Assembly: GCF_000243095.1 (NCBI RefSeq)
Contig: NZ_AHJE01000075.1
Span: 1 to 36,996, forward strand
Direction of reading: 5' to 3'
DNA from: Cupriavidus basilensis OR16
Lineage (GTDB): Bacteria; Pseudomonadota; Gammaproteobacteria; Burkholderiales; Burkholderiaceae
DNA length: 36,996 bases
Of the stretch, positions 8,029 through 16,444 are shown piece after piece; the first letter of the stretch is position 1, and each line of letters begins with the position of its first letter. A model generated the notes under the pieces. The model made no database searches. It worked only from the letters and a program-made list of their open reading frames with translations, and was not told the origin of the DNA. The position numbers were made by a program, and so were the translations under genes.

Positions 8029-8559
8029 TCAGGCTTCTCTCGGCGATAGCCATGCGGGCCGCTGCGCAACGACGGCCCGCCCGTTTGCGGCGTCCACCTG
8101 CTCGGCAAACGCGCGCAGGTCCTGCAGCGCGGCCCCGCTGGCCACATCGCCCTGGCGCAGCGCAAGGACCGGCGATGGCGGCTCCGTGGCCAGGCGGGCG
8201 ATTTCCTCTGCCCCTTTGAAAGCACCTTGCCGGGCCATCACGCAGATCACCGATGTCTTGCAGCACAATGGCATGCTGTCACGCAGGAAGCTGCGCATGG
8301 GCGCGGCCAGGTGGCCGACCCAGATGGGCGCGACGATGACAAGCCGCTGGCACTCGTCCACTGCCGGGCCGGCGTAGCGGTAGCCCACATGCCGCTGCAA
8401 CAGGATATCCAGTACGCAGCGCGCATCGCCCCGCAAGCCGGCGCGGCTGCTCAGGTCGCTGACTTCCGCCAGCGGCCAGCCGGTATGCGCCGCCAGCGCT
8501 TGCGCGGCCTGGCGCGCCGTGCCGGTGCGCGAGTAATAAACGATCAGGATCTTTTCCAT
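8029..8559 (-). CDS. Flavodoxin family protein
   Basis: A 176-residue cytosolic protein with a flavodoxin fold. The FMN phosphate loop is VYYSRTGTARQAA (7-19), and the second cofactor loop region is VIVAPIWVGHLAAP near residues 74-87. Such short flavodoxin-like proteins carry electrons or reduce quinones with FMN; the partner cannot be deduced. The ATG at 8559 has GAGGAG seven bases upstream. It converges on the DUF347 gene with a 115-bp gap and lies downstream of uspA on the same strand, 177 bp away. Co-transcription is possible but not shown. Confidence 0.88.
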   Translation of the reverse strand: MEKILIVYYSRTGTARQAAQALAAHTGWPLAEVSDLSSRAGLRGDARCVLDILLQRHVGYRYAGPAVDECQRLVIVAPIWVGHLAAPMRSFLRDSMPLCCKTSVICVMARQGAFKGAEEIARLATEPPSPVLALRQGDVASGAALQDLRAFAEQVDAANGRAVVAQRPAWLSPREA

Positions 8560-8736
8560 CGATAGCTCCTCGGCTCTCGATCCGGGTTATCCGCGTGCCG
8601 ACCAGCGACAGGTTGATCATGATGCTGGCGCATGCCATGACATGCCTGTACGAATTGAAAGCCTGCCTCCAGTCCGGGAAGCGCCTGGATCCAGCCATTG
8701 ACCCCGCTCAATCGAACTGCCCCGCCGATGCCAGCC

Positions 8737-9216
8737 TCAAGCCGGCTTTGCTGCGGCGCTCCCCCTGGCCGGGGGCGCATGCACCAACAGTACAGGCTGC
8801 TGGCATTGCCGGACCAGCGCCTCGGCTACGCTGCCCATCAGCAGGCGCCGCACGCCGCGCCGTCCATGCGTACCCAGCACCAGCAACTCCGCGCCGGTCT
8901 GCTGCGCCACCTGCTCGATCGCGTTGGCGACGTCGCCCAGCGCCAGTGCCTCATCCACCATCAGCGTCGCGCATGCCACCCCTTGCGCCGCGGCTTTTGC
9001 CCTGGCTTCGTCCAGCAGGATCTGCCCGCCTTCGAGCAGGCTGGCACGCAGGTCTGTCAGGTCGATGTAGCCCACCTCGTACCTGAGGTAGCTGTTATCA
9101 ATCACATGCACCACGGTGAGTTCCGAGCCCATCGCAGCAGCCAGGCGCAAAGCCTCCACCAGCGCCCGATCGGCGGATTCGCTGCCATCCACGGCAACCA
9201 GTATCTTGCTGTACAT
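8737..9216 (-). CDS. Universal stress protein, UspA family
   Basis: A 159-residue single-domain Usp. N-terminal KILVAVDGSESADRALVEAL (4-23) is the family start. The ATP-binding signature G-2x-G-9x-G-S is complete at residues 115-129 (GTHGRRGVRRLLMGS), followed by SVAEALVRQCQQPVLLV. It is therefore of the ATP-binding rather than the non-binding subgroup. Usp proteins are cytosolic and are induced by growth arrest and oxidative or respiratory stress. The ATG at 9216 is preceded by GGGAGG with seven bases spacing. Confidence 0.94.
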   Translation of the reverse strand: MYSKILVAVDGSESADRALVEALRLAAAMGSELTVVHVIDNSYLRYEVGYIDLTDLRASLLEGGQILLDEARAKAAAQGVACATLMVDEALALGDVANAIEQVAQQTGAELLVLGTHGRRGVRRLLMGSVAEALVRQCQQPVLLVHAPPARGSAAAKPA

Positions 9217-9633
9217 CTTGTACCTCCCGCTTAAAGGATAGGCGTCACGGCTTGCAGTGCTTCCAGTTTGTACGCCTGGGCAAGCGCGGTGTTGATGCAG
9301 ATCATGGCCTTCGCCGGCGGGCCAGGTTGGCGTGATCGATCCTGTACCGCCGGAAGCAAACGCTGCGCAACATGCGTGGCGGCGGCGTGGCCAGCCGTCG
9401 CCTCCGCCTGGACGGCAAAAGCCATCGAGATCCGCCTGCCTGGCGTGCCGCGGTCCGGCCTGCCCGAAGCCGCCCTCTAGCCTCCGCCGCCCGGACAGGA
9501 TATGCTTTGCTCCGCAAGATAGCGCGCACGGGGCGGGCTAGCGCTCAACACGAAATCCCCCAGCCGGGCGGGCCAAATCTGGACGGAACTCAGCGATGCG
9601 CACCCATGCACGAACCACCCCTTGCCCGCGTGT
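9217..9633. other. Intergenic region between uspA and AraC regulator
   Basis: A 417-bp divergent gap that must contain the promoters of uspA (minus) and the AraC gene (plus). Short open frames occur on both strands, for example 9231-9425 minus and 9268-9480 plus, but they show no family motif or start signal. I see no convincing promoter, RNA gene or repeat. Confidence 0.4.
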
Positions 9634-10701
9634 ATGCCGCTAAGCCGATTGTTGTTGCCACCAGAGCCGCCGATGCTGGCACCGGGCATCGTGCACAGCA
9701 GTTTCAGCGTGCGAGGCGATGCCAGTCACAGCTTGCTGGCCTGGCAAGAGCGGATGAGTCCGGTCTATGACATCCGGCCTGCCCAGGCGCATGGCGAGGA
9801 GACGTTCGATGCCTCGATGTCGCGCTACTCGATCGACGACCTGAGCTTCTTCGACATCCGTACCGGCCCCAACGTGGCCGAGCGCTCGTTGGCACGCGTG
9901 TCGACAGAGAATATTCGCGACATTACCTTCAGCTTGTTCCTGGAAGGCGCGCCAGCGCAGTTCCTGGGCGGCAAGCAAGGGCTCGAAGCACCGCGCAACC
10001 CCGGCGTGCCAAGCCTCCTCGCGCTGGACATGGACCAGCCGTGCACCATCCGGAGTTTTCATGGCCGCATGCTGCTCTTCTTTGTGCCGCGCGTACTAGT
10101 GGAGGCGGCATTCCCCGATGCCGCCTCTCTGCATGGCCGCATGGTTGAGGCCACCACGCCCCTGATGCGCGTGCTGATCTCGCATCTGGTGGCACTGAAT
10201 CGGCAAATCGTCGGCCTGGGCAAAGACGAAGCCGATCGCTCTTTTCGCACCGCGATCGACCTGCTGGCCGCGGTGTTCGGCCGCCAAGCGGGTCTTTCCG
10301 GCAATGCTCGCGCGGCGGTACGGGCCGCTGTGTACGGGCAAGTGCGGCGCTATGTCGAGGCCAACCTGCACGATCCCGGCCTGTCCCCGGAAAGCGTGCT
10401 GCAATCGCTGCATTTATCGCGCGCCAGCGTGTACCGTCTATTCCTGCATGAAGGTGGCCTGGCCGCCTATATCCGCAGCCGCAGGCTGCGAGCGGCGGCC
10501 GACGAGCTGGTCCGCTTTCCCGATCTGGCGGTGCAGGACATCGCCTCGGGGCTTGGTTTCAACAACGCATCGAGCTTTACACGCGCATTCCGCCGTGCCT
10601 ACGACATCGCGCCGCAGGCATTGCATGGGTATGCCCCGTTGCTCCGGCGCGAAGCTGGGCAGAACCGGCATGCTTCCTGGCCCGCCGCCGCTTGGCGCTA
10701 A
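9634..10701 (+). CDS. AraC family transcriptional regulator
   Basis: About 355 residues. The C-terminal ~100 residues hold two helix-turn-helix motifs: LSPESVLQSLHLSRASVYRL, then LAVQDIASGLGFNNASSFTR followed by AFRRAYDIAP. The N-terminal ~200 residues resemble the AraC-binding-like sensor domain of catabolic regulators (pattern SFHGRMLLFFVPR and similar). The ligand is unknown. I chose ATG 9634; TTG 9622 and ATG 9673 are alternatives, none with a strong ribosome site. It converges on the truncated serine hydrolase and is divergent from uspA, so its target is not clear from context. Confidence 0.9.
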   Translation: MPLSRLLLPPEPPMLAPGIVHSSFSVRGDASHSLLAWQERMSPVYDIRPAQAHGEETFDASMSRYSIDDLSFFDIRTGPNVAERSLARVSTENIRDITFSLFLEGAPAQFLGGKQGLEAPRNPGVPSLLALDMDQPCTIRSFHGRMLLFFVPRVLVEAAFPDAASLHGRMVEATTPLMRVLISHLVALNRQIVGLGKDEADRSFRTAIDLLAAVFGRQAGLSGNARAAVRAAVYGQVRRYVEANLHDPGLSPESVLQSLHLSRASVYRLFLHEGGLAAYIRSRRLRAAADELVRFPDLAVQDIASGLGFNNASSFTRAFRRAYDIAPQALHGYAPLLRREAGQNRHASWPAAAWR

Positions 10702-10741
10702 CCGCCGGGACGATATGCGCCCCCCCCTGCCGCAGCGCGGC

Positions 10742-10767
10742 GCCGGCGCTTTAGAACCTGCGCCGGC
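10742..10767. terminator. Possible bidirectional hairpin
   Basis: GCCGGCGC and GCGCCGGC form an 8-bp stem around a 10-base loop between the convergent AraC gene and serine hydrolase fragment. There is no T-run, so termination strength is doubtful. Confidence 0.35.
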
Positions 10768-10806
10768 ACAACGGTGACGCGCGTCCGTCTGCGCCCGCAC
10801 CCTCAT

Positions 10807-11583
10807 CTACTCGCTGACCCCCTGCGCAAGCCAGCGAACCGCCGGATGTTCTCCAGGCACCGCCTCGCGGGTGGCATCCTCCATCAACCGCAGGCCGGTA
10901 TTGCTATTGGTGAGCAGCACAACGCCCGACTGTTGCTCGGTGCTGCCCATCACGAATGCCCTCACGCCCTGCATCTTGCCCCACTGGAAGAACGTGCCCC
11001 GGCTGGGTTCGATGCCCCACCCCAGCCCCCAGCCTATGTCCGGCTCCGTGGCAGATGGCGCGCCATCCAGGTAGACGATCTCCCCCTTTGGCACCATGAC
11101 GCTTGCGCTCAGCCATTGCTTCCAGGTGGATGCCCTGAGCCCGTCCCCCCTGAGCACGGCGGCGACAAACGCACCGTAGTTTCCGGCGGTGGTCAGCAAT
11201 GAATAGGATGCGCTCGCCGCCGGCGGGCGATGCACGTCGAGCCGCTCGACGGCTTCATGCGGGCTGGCGGCATTGCCGAGAAATCGATCCTGCCACGCCA
11301 GGCTCGATGAACGCATCCCGAGCGGCTCGAACACCAGCCGCCGCAGGATCGCCTCCAGGGTTTCCCCTGTTCTTGCCTCAACGGCGGACTGCAGGAAAGT
11401 GAATCCCAGACTGGAGTAGCTGAACCATGCGCCAGGAGGAAAGTACACGCGCGGCGGATTCTTGTCGCGCAGGTTCTGCAGGCCGCAGGTATGCGTGAGC
11501 ACGTGGCGCATGGTGATGCGCGCCGAGGCCGCATCGTCCGGCACGATCGGTTGGGTCCAGCGCGAAAGCGGTTCATTAGCCAT
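10807..11583 (-). pseudogene. Beta-lactamase-family serine hydrolase, N-terminus missing
   Basis: A 258-residue C-terminal part of a class C beta-lactamase/esterase-type hydrolase. Visible: MRHVLTHTCGLQNL (usual HTSGL block), FSYSSLGFTFLQSAVE (the Tyr-containing second motif, YSS in place of YSN), FEPLGM, and GWGLGWGIEPSRGTFFQWG near the C-terminus (where the third motif normally is; it reads WG here, without HTG/KTG). The first motif SxxK with the nucleophilic Ser, normally ~110 residues further upstream, is absent. The frame begins abruptly at MANEPLSRW, only 18 bp after the stop of the GntR gene, and no ribosome site is seen. The rest of the gene is not in the window. It is most likely a relic truncated at the boundary where the GntR-GMC segment joins. 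Confidence 0.8.
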
Positions 11584-11601
11584 GCTCGAACCCACCCAGC
11601 G

Positions 11602-12318
11602 CTAGCGTGTCACCCTCGCCTTGTGCGAATAGCGGTCACCCCGGAAAAGCAGTTCCGAAGTACAGACCGCGTTGCCGCGGATATCGATCGGGGTAGCCCG
11701 CACGCGTAGCAGCGGGGTCCCGTCCGCGACGCCCAGGCGCCGCGCCACGTCGCCAGCGGCAGGAATTGCCGAGCTCTCGGTATCGACCGCCGTCAGCCGG
11801 TAACCCAGCCGGCTTTCAAGGATCGACATGACGTCATTGGTTTCAAGGTCTTCCTTCACCAGCGCGCGGATCAGCGCCTCGTCCCCGATGATCATGAAGA
11901 TGGCCGCCGGCGCGTTATCCGCCATCCGGAGCGTCGTGGCGCAAAGCACTGTGTCTCCCGTGTTCAGGCCCAGGGCTTGCACGGCGAATGCTGGCGCCTT
12001 GATCTTGCGCACCGAGGCCAGCTTACCGTAGGCCAGCCGCCCGCGCGAGCGCGTCGCCTCATAGAAACCGGTTATCGGACCCAGGTTCGAGGTCTCGGCG
12101 GGCCGGGTGACGAAGCTGCCCTTGCCGTTGACTTTCTCGATCAGGCCGCTGGCATGCAGCCCTGCCAGCGACTGACGGACCGTGATGCGGCTGACCGCAA
12201 ACTCCGCCATCAGTGCCGACTCCGACGGCAGCTTGGCGCCCGGGCCTAGCTCGTTGTCGACGATGCGCTGGCGCAGTTCTTCTTCGATCTGCCTGAATCT
12301 GGGCTGAGGAGCGGTCAA
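11602..12318 (-). CDS. GntR family (HutC subfamily) transcriptional regulator
   Basis: About 238 residues: an N-terminal winged helix (FRQIEEELRQRIVDNELGPG, LPSESALMAEFAVSRITVRQ, LIEKVNGKGSFV) and a C-terminal UTRA ligand domain ending in ELLFRGDRYSHKARV. I propose a TTG start at 12318 because AAGGA lies eight bases upstream and this gives a normal family length. Longer readings would run through the divergent promoter and its palindromes. The gene is divergent from the GMC oxidoreductase operon, which it presumably represses until the substrate or an intermediate binds UTRA. A perfect TATAAT (complement of 12379-12384) sits next to the first palindrome, pointing to autoregulation. Confidence 0.9.
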   Translation of the reverse strand: MTAPQPRFRQIEEELRQRIVDNELGPGAKLPSESALMAEFAVSRITVRQSLAGLHASGLIEKVNGKGSFVTRPAETSNLGPITGFYEATRSRGRLAYGKLASVRKIKAPAFAVQALGLNTGDTVLCATTLRMADNAPAAIFMIIGDEALIRALVKEDLETNDVMSILESRLGYRLTAVDTESSAIPAAGDVARRLGVADGTPLLRVRATPIDIRGNAVCTSELLFRGDRYSHKARVTR

Positions 12319-12378
12319 GGTCTGGGTCCTTATTGTTTCGGCAGGTGCTTTTGGATCGCCGATCCTGGCGTTTCCGGG

Positions 12379-12384
12379 ATTATA
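12379..12384 (-). promoter_or_regulatory. Candidate -10 element of the GntR gene
   Basis: Reads TATAAT on the minus strand, directly abutting the palindrome at 12385-12398 that would occupy the -10/-35 spacer. No good -35 is seen. It lies about 60 bp upstream of the proposed TTG start. Confidence 0.5.
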
Positions 12385-12398
12385 CCTATCATGATAGG
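12385..12398. promoter_or_regulatory. Palindromic operator candidate 1
   Basis: CCTATCATGATAGG is a perfect 14-bp palindrome in the divergent GntR/GMC promoter. It abuts the GntR -10, so bound protein would block gntR transcription. Its centre is 34 bp from that of the second palindrome. Confidence 0.65.
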
Positions 12399-12417
12399 CT
12401 ACCCATTTTTTACGTTT

Positions 12418-12433
12418 ACCTGTTATAACAGGT
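12418..12433. promoter_or_regulatory. Palindromic operator candidate 2
   Basis: ACCTGTTATAACAGGT is a perfect 16-bp palindrome containing GTTATAAC, close in form to GT...AC operators of GntR/HutC regulators. It includes a possible -10 (TATAAC, 12424-12429) for the rightward GMC operon, so it is well placed to repress that operon. Confidence 0.7.
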
Positions 12434-12493
12434 TGAAGTAACACCGAAGCTGAAGACACCAGCGAGCATCGCATCACGAGACGAGAGAATGGC

Positions 12494-13978
12494 ATGAGCA
12501 ATGCAGCAAAACCTCCCCACCGGCAATCCCCCGCCGCGGAATATGACTACCTCGTCGTCGGCGCCGGCTCGGCCGGCTGCGCCCTTGCGGCACGCCTGGC
12601 GGAGGACCCGGCCGTCACCGTGGCATTGCTGGAGGCGGGCCCTGACGATCATCACTACAGCGTCTGGACGCCGCTCGCCCTGGCGGCCGTGGTGCCCAAG
12701 CCTGGGCCGCGCAATTACGCTTACCGCACCGTGGCGCAGGCGGGCCTCGGCGGGCGGCGCTCCTACCAGCCGCGTGGCCGGGGACTGGGTGGCAGTTCGT
12801 CGATCAACGGCATGGTCTACATCCGCGGCCACCGCCACGACTACGACGATTGGGAGCGCCTGGGCTGCACGGGCTGGGGCTTCGACGACGTCCTGCCCTA
12901 CTTCCGCCGCAGCGAGCGCAACCAGCGCTTGAGCGACGCGCACCATGGCAGCGATGGCCCGCTGCACGTCAGCGACCTGCGCACGCCCAACCCCTTCTCG
13001 CAACGTTTCGTCGCCGCGGCCGTGCAGGCCGGCGTGCCGCTGAATGTCGATTTCAATGGCGCGCAACAGGAAGGCGCCGGCCTGTACCAGGTCACGCAGC
13101 GCAACGGCGAACGCTGGAACAGCGCGCGTGCCTACCTGCATGGCGGCAATGCCGCCGATACCGGCCTGAACGGCGGGCGCAGGGGCCTGACCGTGCTGAC
13201 CGAGACGCAAGCCCTGCGCGTGGTCTTCGAGGGCAAGCGCGCCACCGGGGTGCACGTATCCCGCGCGGGCGCCGAGCAGACCCTGCGCGCACGGCGCGAA
13301 GTCATCCTGAGCAGCGGCGCCTTCAATTCCCCCCAGTTGCTGCTGGCCTCGGGCATCGGCCCTGCATCGCACCTGTGCGGCCACGGCATCGCCGTGATCC
13401 ACGACTTGCCCGGTGTCGGTGAAAACCTGCAGGATCACCTCGACATCACCGTTTGCCAGCAAGTCCGCACGACCGACCTGTTCGGCTACAGCCTGGGGGG
13501 CGTGTTCCGGATGCTCTCGGAGATCCGTCGCTACCGGCGCGATCGCACCGGCATGGTCAGCTCGAACCTCGCCGAGGCGGGCGCCTTCATCAAGAGCCGC
13601 CCCGGTCTCGCCGAGCCAGACCTGCAGCTGCATTTCATGCCCGGACTCTCGCCCACCCACACCGGACTGAGCCGGCGCGAGCTGAAACATGGCTTTACCG
13701 GCCTCGCCTGCGTGCTGCGCCCACAGAGCCGCGGACACGTGCGCCTGGAGTCCGCCGACACGCGCGATGCGCCGCTGATCGACCCGCGATTCCTGTCGGC
13801 CGAAGCGGACATGGCCGGCATGGTGGCAGGGGTCAGGGCACTGCGCCGCATCTTCTCGCAGCAAGCGCTGGCGGGCGCGGGCGGCACCGAGTTGCTCACC
13901 GGCGCGTTCGGCGCCGGTGCGCCGGCCATCATGATCGGCGAGAAGGCCGCGGACCTGATCCGCGCCGCCAATCGATAA
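12494..13978 (+). CDS. GMC family FAD-dependent oxidoreductase, catalytic region deleted
   Basis: A 494-residue cytosolic flavoprotein of the choline/alcohol dehydrogenase type. FAD-binding YLVVGAGSAGCALAARLAED (19-38); GMC signature 1 around RGRGLGGSSSINGMVYIRGH (94-113); signature 2 GAFNSPQLLLASGIGP (~274-289). The normal C-terminal block with the catalytic His (HPVGTCRMG-type) and the later Asn-containing stretch before APxIMIGEKAADLI is absent: the sequence passes from GGTELLTGAFGAG straight to APAIMIGEKAADLIRAA (from ~474). About 60-70 residues are missing in frame compared with the family. Without the His the protein should not oxidise alcohols. It is the first gene of the GntR-controlled operon. 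ATG 12494 is preceded by a GAGAG stretch. Family is certain; activity is doubtful. Confidence 0.88.
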   Translation: MSNAAKPPHRQSPAAEYDYLVVGAGSAGCALAARLAEDPAVTVALLEAGPDDHHYSVWTPLALAAVVPKPGPRNYAYRTVAQAGLGGRRSYQPRGRGLGGSSSINGMVYIRGHRHDYDDWERLGCTGWGFDDVLPYFRRSERNQRLSDAHHGSDGPLHVSDLRTPNPFSQRFVAAAVQAGVPLNVDFNGAQQEGAGLYQVTQRNGERWNSARAYLHGGNAADTGLNGGRRGLTVLTETQALRVVFEGKRATGVHVSRAGAEQTLRARREVILSSGAFNSPQLLLASGIGPASHLCGHGIAVIHDLPGVGENLQDHLDITVCQQVRTTDLFGYSLGGVFRMLSEIRRYRRDRTGMVSSNLAEAGAFIKSRPGLAEPDLQLHFMPGLSPTHTGLSRRELKHGFTGLACVLRPQSRGHVRLESADTRDAPLIDPRFLSAEADMAGMVAGVRALRRIFSQQALAGAGGTELLTGAFGAGAPAIMIGEKAADLIRAANR

Positions 13979-13993
13979 GCAGCAGGTGAACCG

Positions 13994-15456
13994 ATGAAAC
14001 TGAAAGCCAACAAGATGAAACCGAGCCCCTTGATCGCGGCGATGACGCTCGCGGCACTCAGTGCCGCCACCCATGCCGCGAACCCTGCCGGCCCCGTTGC
14101 CCAACCCCTACCTTGCAGCGCCGCGAACAAGCCGCGGCCGTGAAGAGGTTCCTCGATGCCGGTGACGAGCAGGGCCTGCTCGCCTACATGAAATCGCAGC
14201 CGAACCGCACCTTGACGCTGGCGGAAGATCAGGTCGCCAACGGTGCGGTCTATTCGGTACTGGGCCGTGACGACGCCTTTTACGGTTGTAGCGGCCGCCA
14301 GGTCTTCCGTATCGACCAGGAGGATCCGAAAGAAGCCAGCTCCGGGATGAAGGCGCCGCGCGCCATCACGCTGCCGGCCGCCCTGTTCGACAATGCCAAG
14401 GCGGCGAGCGGCACGCGTAGCCCCGCCGACATCCTGTTCGGCATGGGCATGTCCTACAACGGCTACCTGGTCGTCAATACGCTGGGCGGCAAGGTCATCA
14501 CCCTGGACCGCGACACGCTGGAAGTGATCGACGCCTTCACCGTGGCGGGCAAGGATGAGCTGTTCATGAACAGCTTCGCCACCGGCCCCGAGGCCAACGG
14601 CGGCGCCCTGTACGTCGCCTCCAATACAACCATGTACCGCCTGGTGGTGGACAAGGACGGCAAGATCCGCAGCGACGAGGCCAGCGGCGCATGGCAGTCG
14701 CCCTACGATCGCGGCGTGCGCATGCCGGCGCCGAAGATCGGCGACGGCACCGGCTCGACGCCGACCCTGATGGGCTTCGGCCCGCATGAGGACAAGCTGG
14801 TCGTCATCACCGACGGCGCCAGGAAGATGCGCCTGGTGGCGTTCTGGCGGGACAACATCCCCGCGGGCTGGAAGCAGAAGCCCGGCACGCTATCGCCGCG
14901 CATCGCCGATCAGGCGCAGCTCGACATGGGGCCGGAGCAGGAGTCGGTGCAGTCGGAGCAATCGGTAGCCGGTTTCGGCGACTATGCCTTCGTGGTGAAC
15001 AACATCCCCAACGGGAGCGCGCCCCAGCTCAGCCACTCCGGCACCTTTGCCAGCCTGGTCAACGGCGCCACCCGCCCTGGCCCCGCCGGCGTTGCCGCCC
15101 TCAAGTGGCAGCAGAAGACACATGCCTGGAAGACGCAATGGGTACGCACCGACGTGTCCTCGATCTCGATCGTGCCCATGATCAGCGGCGCCGGCCGCAT
15201 GGCGATCATCGACGGGTATTTCACCGGCAAATGGAATGATCGCTACCACATCGGCATGGATCTCGACACCGGCCAGACGGTAATGACAATCCGTACCGGC
15301 AGCGACCCGACCTTCAATGGCTTTTATTCGCCCATCAAGATAGATCCGCAGGGCCATATCTTCTACAGCGGGGCATTCGGCCTGATGCGCCTGGACACCG
15401 CGAAGATGCGCCGCGTTCCCGTCGCGAGGCAGATCAGCACGGCACAGGGCGACTGA
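13994..15456 (+). CDS. Secreted propeller-like protein of unknown function, frameshifted near the N-terminus
   Basis: A ~490-residue exported protein. Translation starts at ATG 13994 (AGGTGA five bases upstream) with a signal peptide: basic MKLKANKMK, then LIAAMTLAALSAATHAA. That frame ends in a TGA near 14144. From about 14110 the body continues in another frame (LQRREQAAAVKRFLDAGDEQG onward) to 15456. One missing base around 14105-14113 explains this. The body has repeated blade-like strands (GYLVVNTLGGKVITLDRDTL, GGALYVASNTTMYRLV, GFYSPIKIDPQGHIFYSG), suggesting a beta-propeller. A single Cys pair region (FYGCSG) is present. No heme or PQQ motif is seen, and I do not recognise a named family. 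It sits 15 bp after the GMC gene in the oxidative operon and may bind substrate in the periplasm. Confidence 0.75.
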
Positions 15457-15489
15457 CTCGCGCAATCCCTTTGAGAGAGGAGACACAAG

Positions 15490-16401
15490 ATGCATGCTGC
15501 CGTTACCGTTACCGCTACCAGTACTGCAACCAAGGCCACGGACACCGAAGCCTGGCCCTTCAGCGTCAGACGGGCCACCCCTACCATCGGCGCCGAGATC
15601 GGCGGCATCGATCTGCGCGCTGCGCTTGACGACGCCACCTATTGCGCCCTGCGCCGCGCGCTGGTGAAGTTCAAGGTGCTGTTCTTCCGCGACCAGGACA
15701 TCACGCCAGCCCAGCACGTGGCCGTGGCGCGGCGCTTTGGCGAGCTGGAGGTCCATCCCATGATCGGCCACCATCCGCACCATCCGGAACTGGTGGTGTT
15801 TGGCCGCGGCGACGGCAAGCGCGGCCGCGAGAACCTCTATCACTCCGACGTCTCATGGCGCGAAACCCCCTCGATGGGATCGATGCTGCGCTGCGTGGAG
15901 ACGCCCGAGGTGGGCGGCGACACTATCTGGGTCAATATGGCGGCAGCCTATGCCAACCTGCCGGAGGACGTGAAGGCGCGCATCGCCCGGCTCCAGGGCG
16001 TGCACGACGCGATGCCCACCTTCGGCCAGGCCCTTGCCGACGACCAGTACGCGATCATGCGCGCGAAATACCCGCCGGCGGTCCACCCGGTGGTCCGCAC
16101 GCATCCCGAGTCCGGCGAGAAGATCCTGTATGTCAACGAAGGCTTCACCACCCATCTCGCCAACTACGCCAAGGAACAACCCTACCGTATCGGCTCCGAC
16201 TTCCGGCTGGCGGAGATGGACCTGCTGCAGTATCTCTTCCGCCAGGCCGCCGCGCCTGAATACCAGGTCCGCCTGAAATGGCAGCGCAACACCATTGCCT
16301 TCTGGGACAACCGCTCCACCCAGCACTACGCAGTACAAGACTATTTCCCGGCGGTCCGGCACATGATGCGCGCCACTGTCATCGGCGACCGGCCGGTCTG
16401 A
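15490..16401 (+). CDS. TauD/TfdA-family 2-oxoglutarate Fe(II) dioxygenase
   Basis: A 303-residue cytosolic dioxygenase. The Fe(II) facial triad is intact: HxD in YHSDVSW (His118, Asp120) and the distal His in STQHYAVQDY (His279). The 2-oxoglutarate-binding Arg lies in RHMMRATVIG (Arg290/Arg294). N-terminal block ATPTIGAEIGGIDL is typical. Such enzymes hydroxylate next to sulfonate, ether or carboxylate groups and often release an aldehyde, which fits the following aldehyde dehydrogenase. Substrate unknown: no sulfonate or phenoxyacetate transporter accompanies it. ATG 15490 is preceded by GAGAGGAG. Third gene of the operon. Confidence 0.94.
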   Translation: MHAAVTVTATSTATKATDTEAWPFSVRRATPTIGAEIGGIDLRAALDDATYCALRRALVKFKVLFFRDQDITPAQHVAVARRFGELEVHPMIGHHPHHPELVVFGRGDGKRGRENLYHSDVSWRETPSMGSMLRCVETPEVGGDTIWVNMAAAYANLPEDVKARIARLQGVHDAMPTFGQALADDQYAIMRAKYPPAVHPVVRTHPESGEKILYVNEGFTTHLANYAKEQPYRIGSDFRLAEMDLLQYLFRQAAAPEYQVRLKWQRNTIAFWDNRSTQHYAVQDYFPAVRHMMRATVIGDRPV

Positions 16402-16444
16402 ACCATGGCGCGGCCGTACCTCTCGGATACCCAAGGAGAACCCC

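Noticed and set aside
9231..9425. Small minus-strand frame between uspA and the AraC gene
   Set aside because: No ribosome site, no family resemblance, and composition typical of chance frames in GC-rich DNA.
12319..12501. Upstream ATG start for the GntR regulator
   Set aside because: It would put the palindromes and TATAAT inside the coding region and add ~60 unrelated residues; the TTG at 12318 has a good ribosome site.
12416..14104. Minus-strand open frame across the GMC gene
   Set aside because: Antisense to clear FAD and GMC motifs, and it would include the operator region.
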